The notes: generated by a model from the letters alone, not told the origin. Counted from the first letter of the stretch, positions 9,276 to 18,003 are shown. The stretch is 64,000 nt of DNA from an uncultured Tolumonas sp. (GCF_963556105.2 NZ_OY829944.1:1087001-1151000), one strand, 5' to 3'. Numbers and translations are program-made.

Positions 9276-10484
9276 ATGCGTATATCAACTAATATGATGT
9301 ACCAAAAAGGCATTCGCTCAATACAAGATGCCTCGCAACGCTTGGATGCCGCAAATCAGCAATATTCATCAGGGGAGAAATTTTCTTCTTCAGGTGAAGA
9401 TCCTATTGGTATGTCAGAGAAATTGAGTCTGAACTCTAAAATAGAGTTATACAAACAATATGATACTAATGGCGGCTTGCTGAATAGTAGTTTGTCTTTA
9501 GAGGAAACAGTTTTAACCTCTGTACATACAGCAATGTCCAGTGCTTATTCATTAATCCAACGGTCTAATAATAGTTCATTATCAGCAGCTGATCGTAGTT
9601 CTATTGGAACCGAACTGGGTGAACTGCAGAAGCAGTTGGCTGATCTGATGAATAGCAAAAATGCAGATGGCGAATATATTTTTGGTGGAAATCAGAGTCA
9701 AACACAACCATTTGTGCAAGATAGTAGTGGTAATTATCAATATCAGGGTGATACTGGGCAACGATTGATTCAAGTTGCTCCATCAGTGCAAATTGCTAGT
9801 AATGATTCTGGTTTATATTTATTTCAGGCAGTAGCAACGCGGCGTACAGCCAGTGCAACTAGTGGGAATGTAACAGCAAACATTACAGATCAGTCGCAAT
9901 ATGAAAATTATTATCGCAATAATTACGACTTTTCTGTTTCTGCCAATAATAAATTTACCATCAATACAATAGCGGGCGCCCCTGACCAATATCAGATTAA
10001 AGATAGTAGTGGTGCTGTACTGCAAAGTGGTGATTATCAAGCGGGTACTGCTATTAATTATCACGGCTTATCTTTATCTATGAGTATAGCTACGGGTAGT
10101 TCTGTAGAATCATTTCAATTAGATCCTCCACAGAATGATAATATTTTAAATACTTTGGCCCAAACTATAGCTGTATTGAAAAATCCCAATAGCAGTAGTT
10201 CTTCTCTTAAAAAAATAGTTGCTGATACGCAAGGTCATCTGAACAACGCTATGACTAAGGTTAATACGACATTAGGCGAGTTGGGCGGGAGAATGAATAA
10301 TTTAGACCAAATTACTAATTCTAATTCTGCTCTTAGTTCAATTGATCAGGAAGCGAAAGCTAATGTATCAGAAGTGGATATGTATGAAGCAATCAGTAAG
10401 GTTGTACAAGAGCAAAACTCTTTAACTGCAGCGCAACAAGCTTATAGTAAGATTCAAAAATCTACTTTGTTCGATTATCTCTAA
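9276..10484 (+). CDS. flgL: Flagellar hook-associated protein 3 (FlgL)
   Basis: 402 aa, longer than E. coli FlgL (317 aa). FlgL is the second hook-filament junction protein. The N-terminus (MRISTNMMYQKGIRSIQDAS) and the C-terminal YEAISKVVQEQNSLTAAQQA are conserved flagellin-like coiled-coil segments, and DGEYIFGGNQSQTQPF is the typical D1 entry. The insertion relative to E. coli is in the exposed middle. A strong terminator follows, closing the flgF-L unit. Confidence 0.94.
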   Translation: MRISTNMMYQKGIRSIQDASQRLDAANQQYSSGEKFSSSGEDPIGMSEKLSLNSKIELYKQYDTNGGLLNSSLSLEETVLTSVHTAMSSAYSLIQRSNNSSLSAADRSSIGTELGELQKQLADLMNSKNADGEYIFGGNQSQTQPFVQDSSGNYQYQGDTGQRLIQVAPSVQIASNDSGLYLFQAVATRRTASATSGNVTANITDQSQYENYYRNNYDFSVSANNKFTINTIAGAPDQYQIKDSSGAVLQSGDYQAGTAINYHGLSLSMSIATGSSVESFQLDPPQNDNILNTLAQTIAVLKNPNSSSSSLKKIVADTQGHLNNAMTKVNTTLGELGGRMNNLDQITNSNSALSSIDQEAKANVSEVDMYEAISKVVQEQNSLTAAQQAYSKIQKSTLFDYL

Positions 10485-10495
10485 GAACTTATTTG

Positions 10496-10534
10496 AAGCC
10501 GATTTGTCATTCGCCTGACAAATCGGCTTTTTTT
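10496..10534 (+). terminator. Rho-independent terminator after flgL
   Basis: A perfect 14-bp stem (10496-10509 with 10516-10529), with a 6-base loop and a following T run, lies 11 bases after the flgL stop. Confidence 0.93.
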
Positions 10535-10536
10535 AT

Positions 10537-10563
10537 TAAAGTTTTTCTGAACGTTTCCGATAA
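10537..10563 (+). promoter_or_regulatory. Distal FliA (sigma28) promoter of first flagellin gene
   Basis: TAAAGTTT (10537-10544), an 11-base spacer, then TCCGATAA (10556-10563). This differs from the enterobacterial FliA consensus TAAAGTTT-N11-GCCGATAA at one position. It begins right after the flgL terminator and would give a leader of about 150 bases. Confidence 0.68.
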
Positions 10564-10617
10564 TTTAATTAGTTCAGCGTGCTCATATTTAAGAAATAAA
10601 AAATTCAAAAAATAATC

Positions 10618-10644
10618 TAAAGTTTCTCTGATTCACGCCGATAA
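10618..10644 (+). promoter_or_regulatory. Proximal FliA (sigma28) promoter of first flagellin gene
   Basis: TAAAGTTT (10618-10625), an 11-base spacer, then GCCGATAA (10637-10644) match the FliA consensus at all specified bases. The predicted start of transcription near 10651 gives a leader of about 67 bases before the flagellin ATG. Confidence 0.86.
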
Positions 10645-10717
10645 ATTAAGTAAGCAGGCAGAAATAACATATTAATAAGCCTGACAAATTCAAGAATATC
10701 GCTTAGGAGAATGAATC

Positions 10718-11560
10718 ATGTCTATGTATGTTAACACTAACGTGTCATCACTGAATGCCCAGCGCAACATGTCAACGGCCAACAATGCTATGGATGTATC
10801 ATATACTCGTTTGGCTTCTGGTCTGCGCATTAACAGTGCTAAAGATGATGCCGCTGGTCTGCAAATTTCAAATCGTCTGACATCTCAGATTAATGGGTTG
10901 GATCAAGGTAATCGTAATGCTAATGATGGCATTTCTCTGGCACAAACAGCAGAAGGTGCGATGGATGAAATTACGGGGATGCTGCAACGTATGCGTACAC
11001 TGGCTCAGCAATCAGCTAACGGATCTAATAGCAACAACGACCGTACAGCGATCAATGCTGAAGTAACTCAACTTCATAAAGAAATTGACCGTATCTCTAC
11101 AGATACAACCTTCGGTGGTACCAAACTGCTGGATGGTAATTATGCTGGTGTTTTCCAGGTTGGTTCGGATGCTAACCAGACCATCAGTTTTAGTCTGACC
11201 GGTTTTTCATTCAAAATGACAGCACTAGCAACTTCTGCTGGCTTGACTGAAACGAGCACCAGCACTGTTGCAACGCAGTCTGATGCCCAGGCGTTCCTGA
11301 ATGATATTGATAAATTGATTTCATCTGTGGATAGTACGCGCGCTAATTTAGGTGCAGTTCAGAATCGTCTGGATTCAACTGTCCGTAACCAGTCGAACAT
11401 TTCCGAAAACCTGAGTGCAGCTCGTTCACGTGTTCGTGATGCAGACTTTGCGACTGAAACAGCTAATATGACTAAACAGAATATTCTGCAACAGGCGGCT
11501 AGTACTATTCTGAGTCAGGCGAATCAACGTCCACAAAGTGCATTATCACTGCTGAAGTAA
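10718..11560 (+). CDS. Flagellin (first of two tandem copies)
   Basis: 280 aa flagellin, the filament subunit. The conserved N-terminal D0/D1 segment ([20 protein letters not shown], then [20 protein letters not shown]) and the C-terminal segment ([20 protein letters not shown]) are complete. The exposed middle is very short (about residues 150-200), so this is a compact flagellin without large outer domains. AGGAG precedes the ATG. Two FliA-type promoters lie upstream. By eye, about 22 of 280 residues differ from the second copy. Ser/Thr residues in the middle are candidate glycosylation sites for the nearby Maf enzyme. FlaA would be a natural name, but numbering differs among genera. Confidence 0.96.
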   Translation: MSMYVNTNVSSLNAQRNMSTANNAMDVSYTRLASGLRINSAKDDAAGLQISNRLTSQINGLDQGNRNANDGISLAQTAEGAMDEITGMLQRMRTLAQQSANGSNSNNDRTAINAEVTQLHKEIDRISTDTTFGGTKLLDGNYAGVFQVGSDANQTISFSLTGFSFKMTALATSAGLTETSTSTVATQSDAQAFLNDIDKLISSVDSTRANLGAVQNRLDSTVRNQSNISENLSAARSRVRDADFATETANMTKQNILQQAASTILSQANQRPQSALSLLK

Positions 11561-11574
11561 ATAGGTAATTAGAA

Positions 11575-11603
11575 AGAAAGGCGGTGGTTCAGACCGCCTT
11601 TCT
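11575..11603 (+). terminator. Hairpin after first flagellin gene
   Basis: A perfect 11-bp GC-rich stem (11575-11585 with 11593-11603) with a 7-base loop lies 14 bases after the stop codon. It lacks a T run, so it may stabilise the mRNA 3' end as much as terminate. Confidence 0.7.
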
Positions 11604-11732
11604 GGAGACTTATCAGAGGGTGTTCGGGTTGGAACTCTGATTTGTCGGGAGAAAACATTTACACATACTATCTGGCTAAAAGTATTTGCATGAATTTTAG
11701 CCAAACTATTCTCCTGAGCGTAATGCTCGTTC

Positions 11733-11756
11733 GCCAGCTTTGCTGGCTTTTTTTTT
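11733..11756 (+). terminator. Rho-independent terminator between the two flagellin genes
   Basis: The stem GCCAGC/GCTGGC with a TTT loop is followed by nine T residues. It is the classical terminator downstream of the first flagellin hairpin. Confidence 0.88.
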
Positions 11757-11928
11757 GAAGTGGCGATCAGTTTTTTTGACGCCATAGCTAATAAAGCAGT
11801 AATCATGCCATCTTGTAATGAGATGGTGTCCCATGAATTATTTTATGTATTCAATATCTTCGTTAATCTTGTCTTTCAACAATACATCTTTAAGCGGCAA
11901 AAATTACCGCTATCGGCAAAAATAATCC
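11757..11928. other. Non-coding stretch between flagellin genes
   Basis: This is the middle part of the 578-base gap between the flagellin genes (11561-12138). Short imperfect inverted repeats are visible (11763-11784 and a GCCATCT/AGATGGT pair near 11808), and an AGCGG/CCGCT pair lies just before the next promoter. An open frame of 106 codons crosses it (11760-12080). I do not believe that frame, since it runs through the promoter and leader of the second flagellin and has no family resemblance. Confidence 0.5.
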
Positions 11929-11955
11929 TAAAGGTTTTCTCCGGTTTGCCGCTAA
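11929..11955 (+). promoter_or_regulatory. FliA (sigma28) promoter of second flagellin gene
   Basis: TAAAGGTT (11929-11936), an 11-base spacer, then GCCGCTAA (11948-11955): one mismatch in each element against TAAAGTTT-N11-GCCGATAA, with exact spacing. The predicted transcript starts near 11962, leaving a leader of roughly 175 bases. Confidence 0.7.
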
Positions 11956-11961
11956 CCAAAG

Positions 11962-12138
11962 TGAAGCAAAATTATGGGTGTTCGGGAACACTTGTTTTGC
12001 GGTACTGCGGGTCAAGATTCGGTTCAGGGATCTCGACCCGTCGGGATGATGAAGTCGGTTCAACTTCATCTCTCGTGTGATGGGCTTTTTGATCCATAAC
12101 GGATAAGCCCGCAGTCATGGTTCATCGGGAGAATTATC
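11962..12138 (+). promoter_or_regulatory. Long structured 5' leader of second flagellin mRNA
   Basis: The predicted untranslated leader contains several inverted repeats in series: GTGTTC/GAACAC near 11979, GGGTC/GACCC at 12009-12039, a perfect 8-bp GATGAAGT/ACTTCATC at 12048-12070 and GGGCTT/AAGCCC at 12082-12110 with a nested ATCC/GGAT. The ribosome binding site (GGGAGAA) lies after the last hairpin and is not obviously paired. The proximal leader of the first flagellin has nothing comparable. The boundary depends on the promoter call. Confidence 0.5.
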
Positions 12139-12981
12139 ATGTCTATGTATATCAACACCAACGTTTCATCGCTGAATGCTCAGCGTAATCTTAATAACAC
12201 TAACAATGCCATGGATGTATCTTATACCCGTCTGGCATCTGGTTTGCGTATTAACAGTGCAAAAGACGATGCTGCCGGTTTGCAGATCTCTAATCGTCTG
12301 ACTTCGCAAATCAATGGTCTGGATCAGGGGAACCGTAATGCGAATGACGGTATTTCACTGGCGCAAACCGCAGAAGGAGCCATGGATGAAGTCACATCCA
12401 TGTTGCAACGTATGCGTACACTAGCGCAACAATCTGCTAACGGTTCCAACAGCTCTGCTGATCGTACAGCAATTGGGGCGGAAGTTACGCAGCTCAAAAC
12501 AGAAATTAACCGTATCTCTACCGACACTACTTTTGGTGGTACCAAGCTGCTGGATGGTAACTATGCCGGTGTTTTCCAGGTTGGTTCAGATGCTAATCAG
12601 ACTATCAGTTTCAGTCTGACCGGTTTTTCATTTAAATTTACAGCAATTGCGACTTCAGCCGGTTTGACTGAAACTGGTACCAGTTCTGTTGCGACGCAGT
12701 CTGATGCGCAGGCATTTTTGGGTGATATTGATAAATTGATTTCCAGCGTAGACAGTACTCGTGCTACCTTGGGTGCGGTTCAGAACCGTCTGGATTCAAC
12801 AGTTCGTAACCAGTCAAATGTTTCTGAAAACCTGAGTGCAGCTCGTTCTCGTGTTCGAGATGCCGACTTCGCGACTGAAACTGCTAACATGACTAAACAG
12901 AATATTCTGCAGCAGGCTGCCAGCACCATTCTGAGCCAGGCTAATCAACGTCCACAATCAGCCCTAACGTTGCTGCGTTAA
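12139..12981 (+). CDS. Flagellin (second of two tandem copies)
   Basis: 280 aa, same length as the upstream copy and about 92 percent identical by my hand count. Differences cluster near residues 18-21 (LNNT instead of MSTA) and about 115-130. Complete D0/D1 ends are present ([40 protein letters not shown]). Codons differ at many synonymous positions, so the duplication is not recent or has been maintained separately. It has its own FliA-type promoter and long leader. Multiple flagellins with separate promoters are usual in polar flagellates. Confidence 0.96.
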   Translation: MSMYINTNVSSLNAQRNLNNTNNAMDVSYTRLASGLRINSAKDDAAGLQISNRLTSQINGLDQGNRNANDGISLAQTAEGAMDEVTSMLQRMRTLAQQSANGSNSSADRTAIGAEVTQLKTEINRISTDTTFGGTKLLDGNYAGVFQVGSDANQTISFSLTGFSFKFTAIATSAGLTETGTSSVATQSDAQAFLGDIDKLISSVDSTRATLGAVQNRLDSTVRNQSNVSENLSAARSRVRDADFATETANMTKQNILQQAASTILSQANQRPQSALTLLR

Positions 12982-12996
12982 TAGTTTGGGTGATGT

Positions 12997-13020
12997 TTTT
13001 AGTTCTTTACTGAACTAAAA
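12997..13020 (+). terminator. Hairpin between second flagellin and flaG
   Basis: A perfect 9-bp stem TTTTAGTTC/GAACTAAAA with a 6-base loop lies 15 bases after the flagellin stop. It is AT-rich and has no long T tail, so it could be a weak terminator that lets some transcription into flaG. Confidence 0.55.
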
Positions 13021-13044
13021 TTAACAGATAGAAGGGAGGTTTTC

Positions 13045-13515
13045 ATGGCTACTGATATCAATCAAATGACGTCTGCTGTAGCCTCCCCTGTGGTCTTGCG
13101 AGATGCGAGTGGCCGTGAGGCCACTCGCACTCTGGCTGTATCTGCAAATTCATCTGCAGATCAGTTACACGCAGAGGATATAAATGTCAAAAGCCTGACG
13201 ACCGAAGCGAGTGCTGAAACAACTAGAACTGAGACCAAGGCGGAAGGCAACAGCAATCACGCAGAGCTGGAAAAACAGGTTCAGGATTTGCATGAAACGG
13301 CTGTACTAAAAGGCTGGTCGGTCAATTTTTCCGTGGATAAAGATTTGGATCGCACTGTCGTTAAAGTAGTTGATTCAAAAACCAAGGAAATAATCAGACA
13401 AATTCCGAGTGAAGAGTGGTTAGATACCGCCAAACGGCTCAAAGAATTTAGTGAGCTGAATGATAAAAAATTACAACAACTTGAGCCTGGAATGTTGTTT
13501 GATAAAGAGGTGTAG
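13045..13515 (+). CDS. flaG: FlaG family flagellar protein
   Basis: 156 aa. FlaG proteins lie beside flagellin and fliD genes in polar flagellates and influence filament length or stability; the mechanism is not settled. The N-terminal 75 residues are low-complexity and probably disordered. The conserved FlaG domain (about residues 75-152) contains LKGWSVNFSVDKDLDRTVVK and IIRQIPSEEWL. GAAGGGAGG gives a strong ribosome binding site. No separate FliA or RpoN promoter was found, so it may depend on readthrough from the flagellin gene. Confidence 0.9.
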   Translation: MATDINQMTSAVASPVVLRDASGREATRTLAVSANSSADQLHAEDINVKSLTTEASAETTRTETKAEGNSNHAELEKQVQDLHETAVLKGWSVNFSVDKDLDRTVVKVVDSKTKEIIRQIPSEEWLDTAKRLKEFSELNDKKLQQLEPGMLFDKEV

Positions 13516-13664
13516 CGAAAGGAGTTTGCGGTGATGCTGTATTGCTTCTAATTTGTCTGTTATATACGTCATCGCACTCTGATTTTTTATGGTTGTAATT
13601 TTTCGGGCTGGTCATAATATTTTGTAACAGCTTCGAAAACTGTCACAGGTGAGAGGAGTTGAAT

Positions 13665-15059
13665 ATGGTTGCGATAACATCTGCTGGTGCCGGTTCTGGT
13701 ATAGATATGGAAAGTATTATCTCTGCCAGTGTCTCGGCTAAAAGATCTCAGTTACAGCAGCCAGTAGTTAAGCAACAGGTTGCTGCACAAACCACTCTTT
13801 CCGGTGTCGGACAACTAAAATCGGCGATCTCCACATTCACATCGGTATTAGACGACTTATCTGCCGCTGGTGCTTTTAATAAACGAAACGTTACCATTAC
13901 TCAAAGTACAGATGATCCCATTTTAAAGGTAGAAACTAAAACGGGCGCATCAAATGGTCAATACAATATTACTGTCAATAAATTGGCTAAAACCAGCCGT
14001 CAGGAAGGCATTTTTGACAGTTCAACCACCGCGTTAGCAACCACTGATGGGCAGTTGACATTCAGTGCCGGCGGTAAACAATTTACGGTCGATGTAAAAG
14101 CCGGCGATACATTACAGAATATCCGCAAAAGTATTAATGCCAGCGGCGATAATTTTGGTTTGTCAGCCAATATAATAAATACCTCTGATGGAAAAGCTAA
14201 ATTAGTCATCGACTCTGGTGTATCAGGGGATGGCAAAGATTTATCGATTACATCAAGTAATTCTGAGCTGAATATTTTTGCAACTGGAGCTGTTGGAACA
14301 AAGATGGCTCAGACGCAGGCGGCGAGTAGTGCAGAAATCGATGTTGATGGCAATACATTGAAAAGTGATACCAACATTTTTGATGATTCAGTGCAGGATT
14401 TGAAAATTACCTTACTAAGAACATCTGATAAAGACACCAGCGGAAATTTTTTGTCCAACAAAGTTGATATTTCTACGGATAAAACTGCAATTCAGTCAAT
14501 GGTACAGAAATTCATAAACGGTTATAACACCTTAATTGATAGCTCAAATGCATTAGGCAAGCGCAACTCAATGGTTGCTGGTGTAAACCAAAATGACGGC
14601 GGTGAATTGGCTGGTGATTCAACCCCCCGGATAATTACTAATTTCCTGAGTAGTTCGGTATCAGCAGCATCAACGCTAAGCACCTCTTTTTCTACCATAT
14701 TTGAAGTCGGCGTTAAGATGGATAACAAAGGCAAACTTTCACTTGATAGCACTAAATTTTCCGACGCATTAGATAAGAACTATGATCAGGTAGTTGCACT
14801 ATTTGGAGATTCAACTGGTGTTGCCGGTAGTATGTCGACAGGGCTCAAAGAGTACACCAAAACGGGTGGTTTATTATCCCAGCGTCAGGATTCATTAAAT
14901 ACAAGTTTAAGAACGATCGCTCAGAAAGAATCAGATATAACTGCTCAGGTGACAAAATATGAGGCTTCTTTGCGCAAAACATACGGGAATCTTGATGCTT
15001 TAGTGACAAAAATGAATAAATCGGCTTCATCTCTGTCTGCGCTGACCTCCAGTTCATAG
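13665..15059 (+). CDS. fliD: Flagellar filament cap protein FliD
   Basis: 464 aa. FliD (HAP2) caps the growing filament and guides flagellin folding. The N-terminal part (GSGIDMESIISASVSAKRSQ) and the C-terminal coiled coil (about residues 400-460, QKESDITAQVTKYEASLRKT) match FliD N and C domains. ATG 13665 was chosen because GAGAGGAG lies at six-base spacing; an in-frame TTG two codons earlier overlaps that site. The 149-base gap to flaG has no convincing promoter. It is followed by its usual partners fliS and a fliT-like gene. Confidence 0.95.
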   Translation: MVAITSAGAGSGIDMESIISASVSAKRSQLQQPVVKQQVAAQTTLSGVGQLKSAISTFTSVLDDLSAAGAFNKRNVTITQSTDDPILKVETKTGASNGQYNITVNKLAKTSRQEGIFDSSTTALATTDGQLTFSAGGKQFTVDVKAGDTLQNIRKSINASGDNFGLSANIINTSDGKAKLVIDSGVSGDGKDLSITSSNSELNIFATGAVGTKMAQTQAASSAEIDVDGNTLKSDTNIFDDSVQDLKITLLRTSDKDTSGNFLSNKVDISTDKTAIQSMVQKFINGYNTLIDSSNALGKRNSMVAGVNQNDGGELAGDSTPRIITNFLSSSVSAASTLSTSFSTIFEVGVKMDNKGKLSLDSTKFSDALDKNYDQVVALFGDSTGVAGSMSTGLKEYTKTGGLLSQRQDSLNTSLRTIAQKESDITAQVTKYEASLRKTYGNLDALVTKMNKSASSLSALTSSS

Positions 15060-15100
15060 CTGATTATTTTTTCTTCTTGTATGTTTTTGGGGAAGGGGAT

Positions 15101-15523
15101 ATGTATAAAAAGAATATTAATGCGTATAAAAGTAATAGTCTGGAAGCTGATATATCAGTCGCCGATCCACATCGGGTTATCCAGTTAATGTTACAAGGTT
15201 TGTTAGAACGTCTGGCGCAAACAAAAGGGGCTATTGACCGTAAAGATTACCAGATGAAATCAGTCTTAGTGTCTAAAGCTATGGCGTTGATAAACGGATT
15301 ACAAGATTCTCTGGATTTATCATATGGCAAAATTCCAGAGGACCTTTTTGCTTTATACGATTATATGAAAAACCGGTTATTGGATAGTAGTAAAGCGATG
15401 GATTCGACACCTATTGATGAAATTATGGGGCTCGTCATTACCATCAAATCTGCATGGGATCAAATTCCTGATTCAGAGAAGCAACAAGCTTATATTATGC
15501 GTCAGCAAAAGAAGGAAGAGTGA
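15101..15523 (+). CDS. fliS: Flagellin export chaperone FliS
   Basis: 140 aa, typical length. FliS binds the C-terminal helix of flagellin in the cytoplasm and delivers it to the export gate. The N-terminal NINAYKSNSLEADISVADPH and the following VIQLMLQGLLERLAQTKGAI are family signatures. ATG 15101 is preferred over the in-frame TTG at 15077, since GGGGAAGGGG directly precedes it and the shorter protein matches FliS N-termini. The next gene starts one base after its stop. Confidence 0.95.
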   Translation: MYKKNINAYKSNSLEADISVADPHRVIQLMLQGLLERLAQTKGAIDRKDYQMKSVLVSKAMALINGLQDSLDLSYGKIPEDLFALYDYMKNRLLDSSKAMDSTPIDEIMGLVITIKSAWDQIPDSEKQQAYIMRQQKKEE

Positions 15524-15524
15524 T

Positions 15525-15845
15525 ATGGAGCCGTGTTCAGCTCTTCTGGCAGACCTTAGGGAGCAAACTCAGTACCTTGAATCTATAATTGCATCACATA
15601 ATATAGAGCAGGCTTTAGAACTTGTTGATAGCCGGTTATTACTTCTGGATAAGCTGCATTCTTTAGCGCAACAGAATGAAAATGCCAGAGCACAAATCAA
15701 GATTGTTGCTCAAGAGTTGTTACCTCGGGAACAGTTAATGATTGTTCTGCTGCAGGAAAATAAATCAGCAGTTGCTGAGTTGTTAACTCAGGCATTATCC
15801 GGTAATAAAGCTCAACAGCAATATCTGCGGTTCTCTCAGGAGTAG
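15525..15845 (+). CDS. Small helical flagellar protein, FliT-like chaperone candidate
   Basis: 106 aa, mostly predicted helix with heptad-like leucines (LESIIASHNIEQALELVDSR). It holds the fliT position, after fliS and in translational contact with it, and has the size of FliT/FlaI-type chaperones that bind FliD. Sequence similarity to enterobacterial FliT is not obvious to me, so the role comes mainly from position. The upstream extension of the open frame (to 15414) overlaps fliS and was dropped because GAAGGAAGAG precedes ATG 15525. The Maf gene starts two bases after its stop. Confidence 0.72.
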   Translation: MEPCSALLADLREQTQYLESIIASHNIEQALELVDSRLLLLDKLHSLAQQNENARAQIKIVAQELLPREQLMIVLLQENKSAVAELLTQALSGNKAQQQYLRFSQE

Positions 15846-15847
15846 TA

Positions 15848-17962
15848 ATGCAAGATATAAATGATGTTTTGGCTGAAATAGAACTTAAAGTGGCTCGTTT
15901 AGCTATGCAAGCTGAACAAGAAAAAGCGATGGCTGAAGTTTTACCACTCCGTTTTGCTAAAAATATGGTTGCTTTAGAACAGTATTTACCTGATGTAGCC
16001 AAAATATTTAATTCTTATAATCCCACACGTCAATTTCGTATCTTTTGTAATGAAAACGGTATTCCGAATTTGGAATGGCTGGACAAAAATATAGCTATTT
16101 ATGGCGATGATCCTTATGCTGATTGTGAAAAACAAATCACAGATATCCTCAATAGTAGCACTCTGTTAAATATTGAATTTTCAACAGAAAAAAATGATGC
16201 CAAATTTATCCATGTTGAATATTTAAATCAGTTAACACTCTGTAATCAGCGAGCAGAAGAACAACTGGAAAGTATACACAAAGTTCCTGATTCTTTACCT
16301 TTGATGATGATGTTTGGTGTTGGGCTTGGGTATCAACTGTCATATCTTTATCAGAGATGCCGAGTCAATAATTTATTCCTTTTTGAGCCTGATTATGATC
16401 TTTTTTATGCATCATTGTTTTGTTTCGAGTGGGCTCCTTTACTTGATTATCTCAGTGCGGAAGGATTAGGCTTTCATTTGTTTCTGGGAACAGATGAAGA
16501 ATATTTAATGACAGATCTGCTAACGGCTTTACATAAACGTGGTGCTTTTATGGCTGCGGGTGCGTTACCTTGCTGGCATTATCCATCATCTGAAATATTT
16601 AAGCTAATAGACTTAGTTCGACGGGAGTTCCATCTGTTAACTGCTGGATGGGGGTTCTTCGATGATAATATCCTTGGCCTGTCTCATTGCGCTGCTAATA
16701 TTGCCAATCGTGTTCCTTTTTTACTGAAAAATAAATTTGTTGATGACGAATGGAAAGAATTACCAGTATTTATTGTTGCTAATGGACCTTCATTAGATAC
16801 CAGCCTCGAATATGTTAGACGTTATCGCGATCAAGTGTTATTGGTTTGTTGTGGTAGTACGATTACCGCTTTATTTAAGGCTGGCATAAAACCAGATGTG
16901 CATGTAGAAACTGAGCGAACCAAAGTAACACCTGATTTTTTTGCTATGATGAATCAACCGGATTATCTTCGGGATATTTTCTTTTTTGGTACAGATGTTA
17001 TTCATCCCGATACCATGAGCCATTTTGCTCGTTCCGGACTTTGTTTTAAGGCTGATGAACCAAGCGGATTATTGTGTTATCACCATTTCCCAGCATCAAG
17101 AAAATGGATCCATCTTGCCGGCGTTAATCCTACGGTAGGTAATATTGGGCTAACTTTTGCCTGTGCTATGGGATTTCAAAATGTATATTTATTTGGTGTT
17201 GATAATGGCTATAAAGAACAGAGTCATCATCATTCACGATTGAGTATTTATTTTGATGAAGATGGGCAGGATCTTGAAGATGTAACAGCTTTGATTGTTG
17301 GTAATTCGGATCCTGTTGTGCCTGGTAATTTTGGAGGTGAAGTACGTTCACCATTTGTTTTTAACTCTTCAAGACGGATATTAGAGGGAACATTGCATTT
17401 ATGCCCCCATGTTCGCTGCATGAATTGTAGTGATGGAGCCAAAATAACTGGTGCTATTCCGCTACCCCCGGCAGAGTTACAACTTGATAATGCCCCAGTA
17501 CTTGCTAAACAAGCTCTATTGGATCATATCTTCCACGATCTTTTTGCTCCGATCGACATCCCTGTTGAACAGATGCATGTATGTTTAGATGTAGAGTTTT
17601 TTAATTCTTTGATTAATCGGCTGGTAGATGAATGGGGTGAGCCATTCAGTAGTCGGAGTGAAGTCGCTGATCGTATGATGCGCCATTATGGTTATCTGAA
17701 TGCTGTTAGTGAATCGATGCAACGTCATATTTATAAAATGTTGATCGGCTCAATGAATTATGCATTTTCATCAGTTAATAGCCTGCTTTACCGATTTGAA
17801 GATGAGCAGGAGACCCTGCGAGTTGTTCGCGATGCGATTGGTATAGTGCAGAGTTATTTGCGGGAGATTCAACGTATTTATCCTAAAGCTCTTTCAAGTA
17901 TTGATCAGGTAGATCATGCAGTAATCGACCTGTTACGTAAAGGTAACCAAAAAAGTCAGTGA
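15848..17962 (+). CDS. maf: Motility accessory factor (Maf) type flagellin glycosyltransferase
   Basis: 704 aa. Maf proteins are thought to transfer nonulosonic acids (pseudaminic or legionaminic) from CMP carriers to Ser/Thr of flagellin before export. The central DUF115/MAF domain (about residues 285-500) has the nucleotide-sugar motif IVANGPSLDTSLEYVRRYRD, then GIKPDVHVETER, GNIGLTFACAMGFQNVYLFG and VDNGYKEQSHHHS. Two bases separate it from the fliT-like gene, placing glycosylation in the flagellin export operon. The pse operon starting at 27201 would provide its substrate. Acceptor and donor are inferred from family and context. Confidence 0.9.
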   Translation: MQDINDVLAEIELKVARLAMQAEQEKAMAEVLPLRFAKNMVALEQYLPDVAKIFNSYNPTRQFRIFCNENGIPNLEWLDKNIAIYGDDPYADCEKQITDILNSSTLLNIEFSTEKNDAKFIHVEYLNQLTLCNQRAEEQLESIHKVPDSLPLMMMFGVGLGYQLSYLYQRCRVNNLFLFEPDYDLFYASLFCFEWAPLLDYLSAEGLGFHLFLGTDEEYLMTDLLTALHKRGAFMAAGALPCWHYPSSEIFKLIDLVRREFHLLTAGWGFFDDNILGLSHCAANIANRVPFLLKNKFVDDEWKELPVFIVANGPSLDTSLEYVRRYRDQVLLVCCGSTITALFKAGIKPDVHVETERTKVTPDFFAMMNQPDYLRDIFFFGTDVIHPDTMSHFARSGLCFKADEPSGLLCYHHFPASRKWIHLAGVNPTVGNIGLTFACAMGFQNVYLFGVDNGYKEQSHHHSRLSIYFDEDGQDLEDVTALIVGNSDPVVPGNFGGEVRSPFVFNSSRRILEGTLHLCPHVRCMNCSDGAKITGAIPLPPAELQLDNAPVLAKQALLDHIFHDLFAPIDIPVEQMHVCLDVEFFNSLINRLVDEWGEPFSSRSEVADRMMRHYGYLNAVSESMQRHIYKMLIGSMNYAFSSVNSLLYRFEDEQETLRVVRDAIGIVQSYLREIQRIYPKALSSIDQVDHAVIDLLRKGNQKSQ

Positions 17963-18003
17963 ATGAATAGATAAAAACTCAGTAAATTGGATGAGGAAGG
18001 CAA

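Noticed and set aside
11760-12080. 106-codon plus-strand open frame between the flagellin genes
   Set aside because: It crosses the FliA promoter and leader of the second flagellin, has no convincing ribosome binding site and resembles no family I know.
12092-12106. CATAACGGATAA as a FliA -10 closer to the second flagellin
   Set aside because: The base positions where a -35 should lie have no TAAA; the element at 11929-11955 fits far better.
13525-13548. Very short open frame with a good ribosome binding site after flaG (MMLYCF)
   Set aside because: Only six codons; the AAAGGAG could be chance, and nothing links it to fliD translation.
13516-13664. Search for an RpoN or FliA promoter before fliD
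   Set aside because: GG and GC pairs are present but 12 bases apart (near 13529), and no TAAA-N15-GCCGATAA-like element was found.
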